64,000 bases of DNA from JBBATK01 sp044228685 (GTDB lineage Bacteria > Bacteroidota > Ignavibacteria > Kapaibacteriales > NICIL-2). Position 1 is the stretch's first letter, and each line of letters starts with the position of its first letter. Under the pieces are notes generated by a model. The model had not been told where the DNA came from and searched no databases. It worked only from the letters and a program-made list of their open reading frames with translations. Below are positions 63,028 through 64,000 of this stretch, one piece after another. The position numbers and the translations under genes were made by a program. The DNA is taken from positions 1 through 64,000 of the forward strand of contig JBGAUL010000022.1 of assembly GCA_044228685.1 (NCBI GenBank), given 5' to 3'.

Positions 63028-64000
63028 GCACTCTCGCTCCTTCCATTTCTGGCGTTACCTTGTGACATCTTACAAAATGATCTGGGAGAATCTCAATCAA
63101 CGGCGGTTCCTGTTGCTCACAAATGTCGATCTTCTCAGTACAGCGAGTACAGAATTTGCAGCCTGTTGGTAGGTTCATGATACTGGGTACATTGCCCGGA
63201 ATAGCTTGCAGGCGCGCATGACGCACATGCTCATCTTCAGGACGCGGAATAGAACCCATCAATCCGCGCGTATATGGATGCAATGGTTTTGCAAAGAGCT
63301 CATGCACATTTGCAATCTCTTGGATTTTTCCTCCGTACATCACGATCACGCGCTGGCAGGTTTCTGCAACTACCGCCAAGTCGTGAGTGATCAACAAAAT
63401 CGCGGCTTCTTTGCGACGATCTTTTAGCTCAAGCATCAAGTCAATAATCTGCGCCTGAATCGTAACATCCAAAGCCGTTGTTGGCTCATCGGCTATCAAC
63501 AATGCAGGATTGCATGCGAGTGCGATCGCAATCATCACACGTTGTCGCATACCACCTGAGAACTGGTGAGGGTAATCGTTAACGCGCTTTTCCGGATCAG
63601 GGATGCCTACAAGACGCAGCATTTCGACGGCTCGCTCGTTTGCCGACTTCTCGTCGAGACCTTCATGGACCATGAGCACTTCTGCTATCTGCATTCCAAC
63701 GCGGAAAACAGGATTCAGCGAAGTCATCGGTTCTTGGAAAATCATCGCGATCTGCTTGCCACGAATCTTATACATCTCTTCGTAGCTCAAGCCGACAATA
63801 TCCGTTCCTTGAAACATGATGGAGCCACCCATGATACGTCCGGGAGGATCAGGGATGAGTTTCATCAGAGACAATGCGGTGACTGACTTACCTGAGCCTG
63901 ACTCACCTACGATACCAAGAACTTCACCTTTGTAGATATCAAAGCTGACGCCGTCGACGGCTTTAGCCCACGTACCTTCAATATTAAAGTAGGTCTTAAG
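63020..64000 (-). CDS. oppD: Oligo/dipeptide ABC transporter ATP-binding protein OppD/DppD, partial
   Basis: The frame continues to the right edge, so the first residues are missing. Walker A IVGESGSGKSVT is encoded near 63895, the signature is FSGGMRQRVMIAIAL and Walker B LLIADEPTTALD. The C-terminal extension has CKFCTRCTEKIDIC and a final Cys (VRCHK), like OppF. Although an internal ATG occurs at 63874, the Walker A motif lies upstream of it, proving the gene is longer. Partner of oppF. Confidence 0.94.
   Translation of the reverse strand, partial: LKTYFNIEGTWAKAVDGVSFDIYKGEVLGIVGESGSGKSVTALSLMKLIPDPPGRIMGGSIMFQGTDIVGLSYEEMYKIRGKQIAMIFQEPMTSLNPVFRVGMQIAEVLMVHEGLDEKSANERAVEMLRLVGIPDPEKRVNDYPHQFSGGMRQRVMIAIALACNPALLIADEPTTALDVTIQAQIIDLMLELKDRRKEAAILLITHDLAVVAETCQRVIVMYGGKIQEIANVHELFAKPLHPYTRGLMGSIPRPEDEHVRHARLQAIPGNVPSIMNLPTGCKFCTRCTEKIDICEQQEPPLIEILPDHFVRCHKVTPEMEGARVHE

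Overview
The window is chromosomal DNA of a Gram-negative bacterium of the Fibrobacteres-Chlorobi-Bacteroidetes (FCB) superphylum, most likely a Candidatus Kapabacteria / Ignavibacteria-Chlorobi relative. Supporting signs are two large secreted proteins with type IX secretion (Por-type) C-terminal sorting domains, many lipoproteins with FCB-like lipoboxes, a TonB receptor with an N-terminal carboxypeptidase-like domain, an EF-P with a Chlorobi-like HRTPGN tip, and several Bacteroidota-like -7 boxes (TAnnTTTG) close to start codons. The species assignment is inference; no 16S gene is present. No prophage, insertion sequence, CRISPR array or plasmid gene was seen.

Layout. 1-1.9 kb: a partial msrA lipoprotein (minus strand) and carA. 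1.9-14.6 kb: the information-processing core, with five tRNA genes (Tyr, Gly, Gly, Thr, Trp) and then secE-nusG-rplK-rplA-rplJ-rplL-rpoB-rpoC. An intrinsic terminator-like hairpin lies between rplL and rpoB, and a double hairpin follows rpoC. The tuf gene often found between tRNA-Thr and tRNA-Trp is absent here. 14.7-18.7 kb: a small lipoprotein, a TPR/LuxR-type regulator, an MpsC/DUF2294 protein, and a gene-free stretch with three hairpins that may encode a small RNA.

18.7-25.6 kb is the most unusual part. Three DUF4402-type pilin-like secreted proteins (one two-domain and Cys-rich, adhesin-like) are followed by a PapD-like periplasmic chaperone. It overlaps by ATGA with a 1171-residue usher-like outer-membrane protein that ends in what look like two SPOR (peptidoglycan-binding) repeats. 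Strong stem-loops separate the subunit genes. I read this as a divergent chaperone-usher-like fibre system with a peptidoglycan-anchored usher.

25.6-37.7 kb: envelope and polysaccharide genes of mixed orientation: a DUF3857/transglutaminase-like protein lacking its catalytic residues, a bi-domain MDR-Gfo/Idh oxidoreductase, a polysaccharide deacetylase, an outer-membrane barrel, a GT39-like glycosyltransferase with a PhoD phosphatase, a DUF6544 protein, an S10 carboxypeptidase and a GNAT acetyltransferase. 37.9-45.3 kb: a paaN-type aldehyde dehydrogenase broken by a frameshift and a stop, then a VOC protein, accD, an LD-carboxypeptidase, bamD and pcrA. 45.4-54.4 kb: two T9SS-sorted proteins flanking an SPFH protein and a TonB-dependent receptor. 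54.4-59 kb: DUF2127, CapA-like, DUF3160 and lipoprotein genes on the minus strand. 59-64 kb: accC and accB, efp, tRNA-Cys and the oppF/oppD ATPases (oppD cut by the window edge). Together accB, accC and accD supply three of the four acetyl-CoA carboxylase subunits; accA is not in the window.
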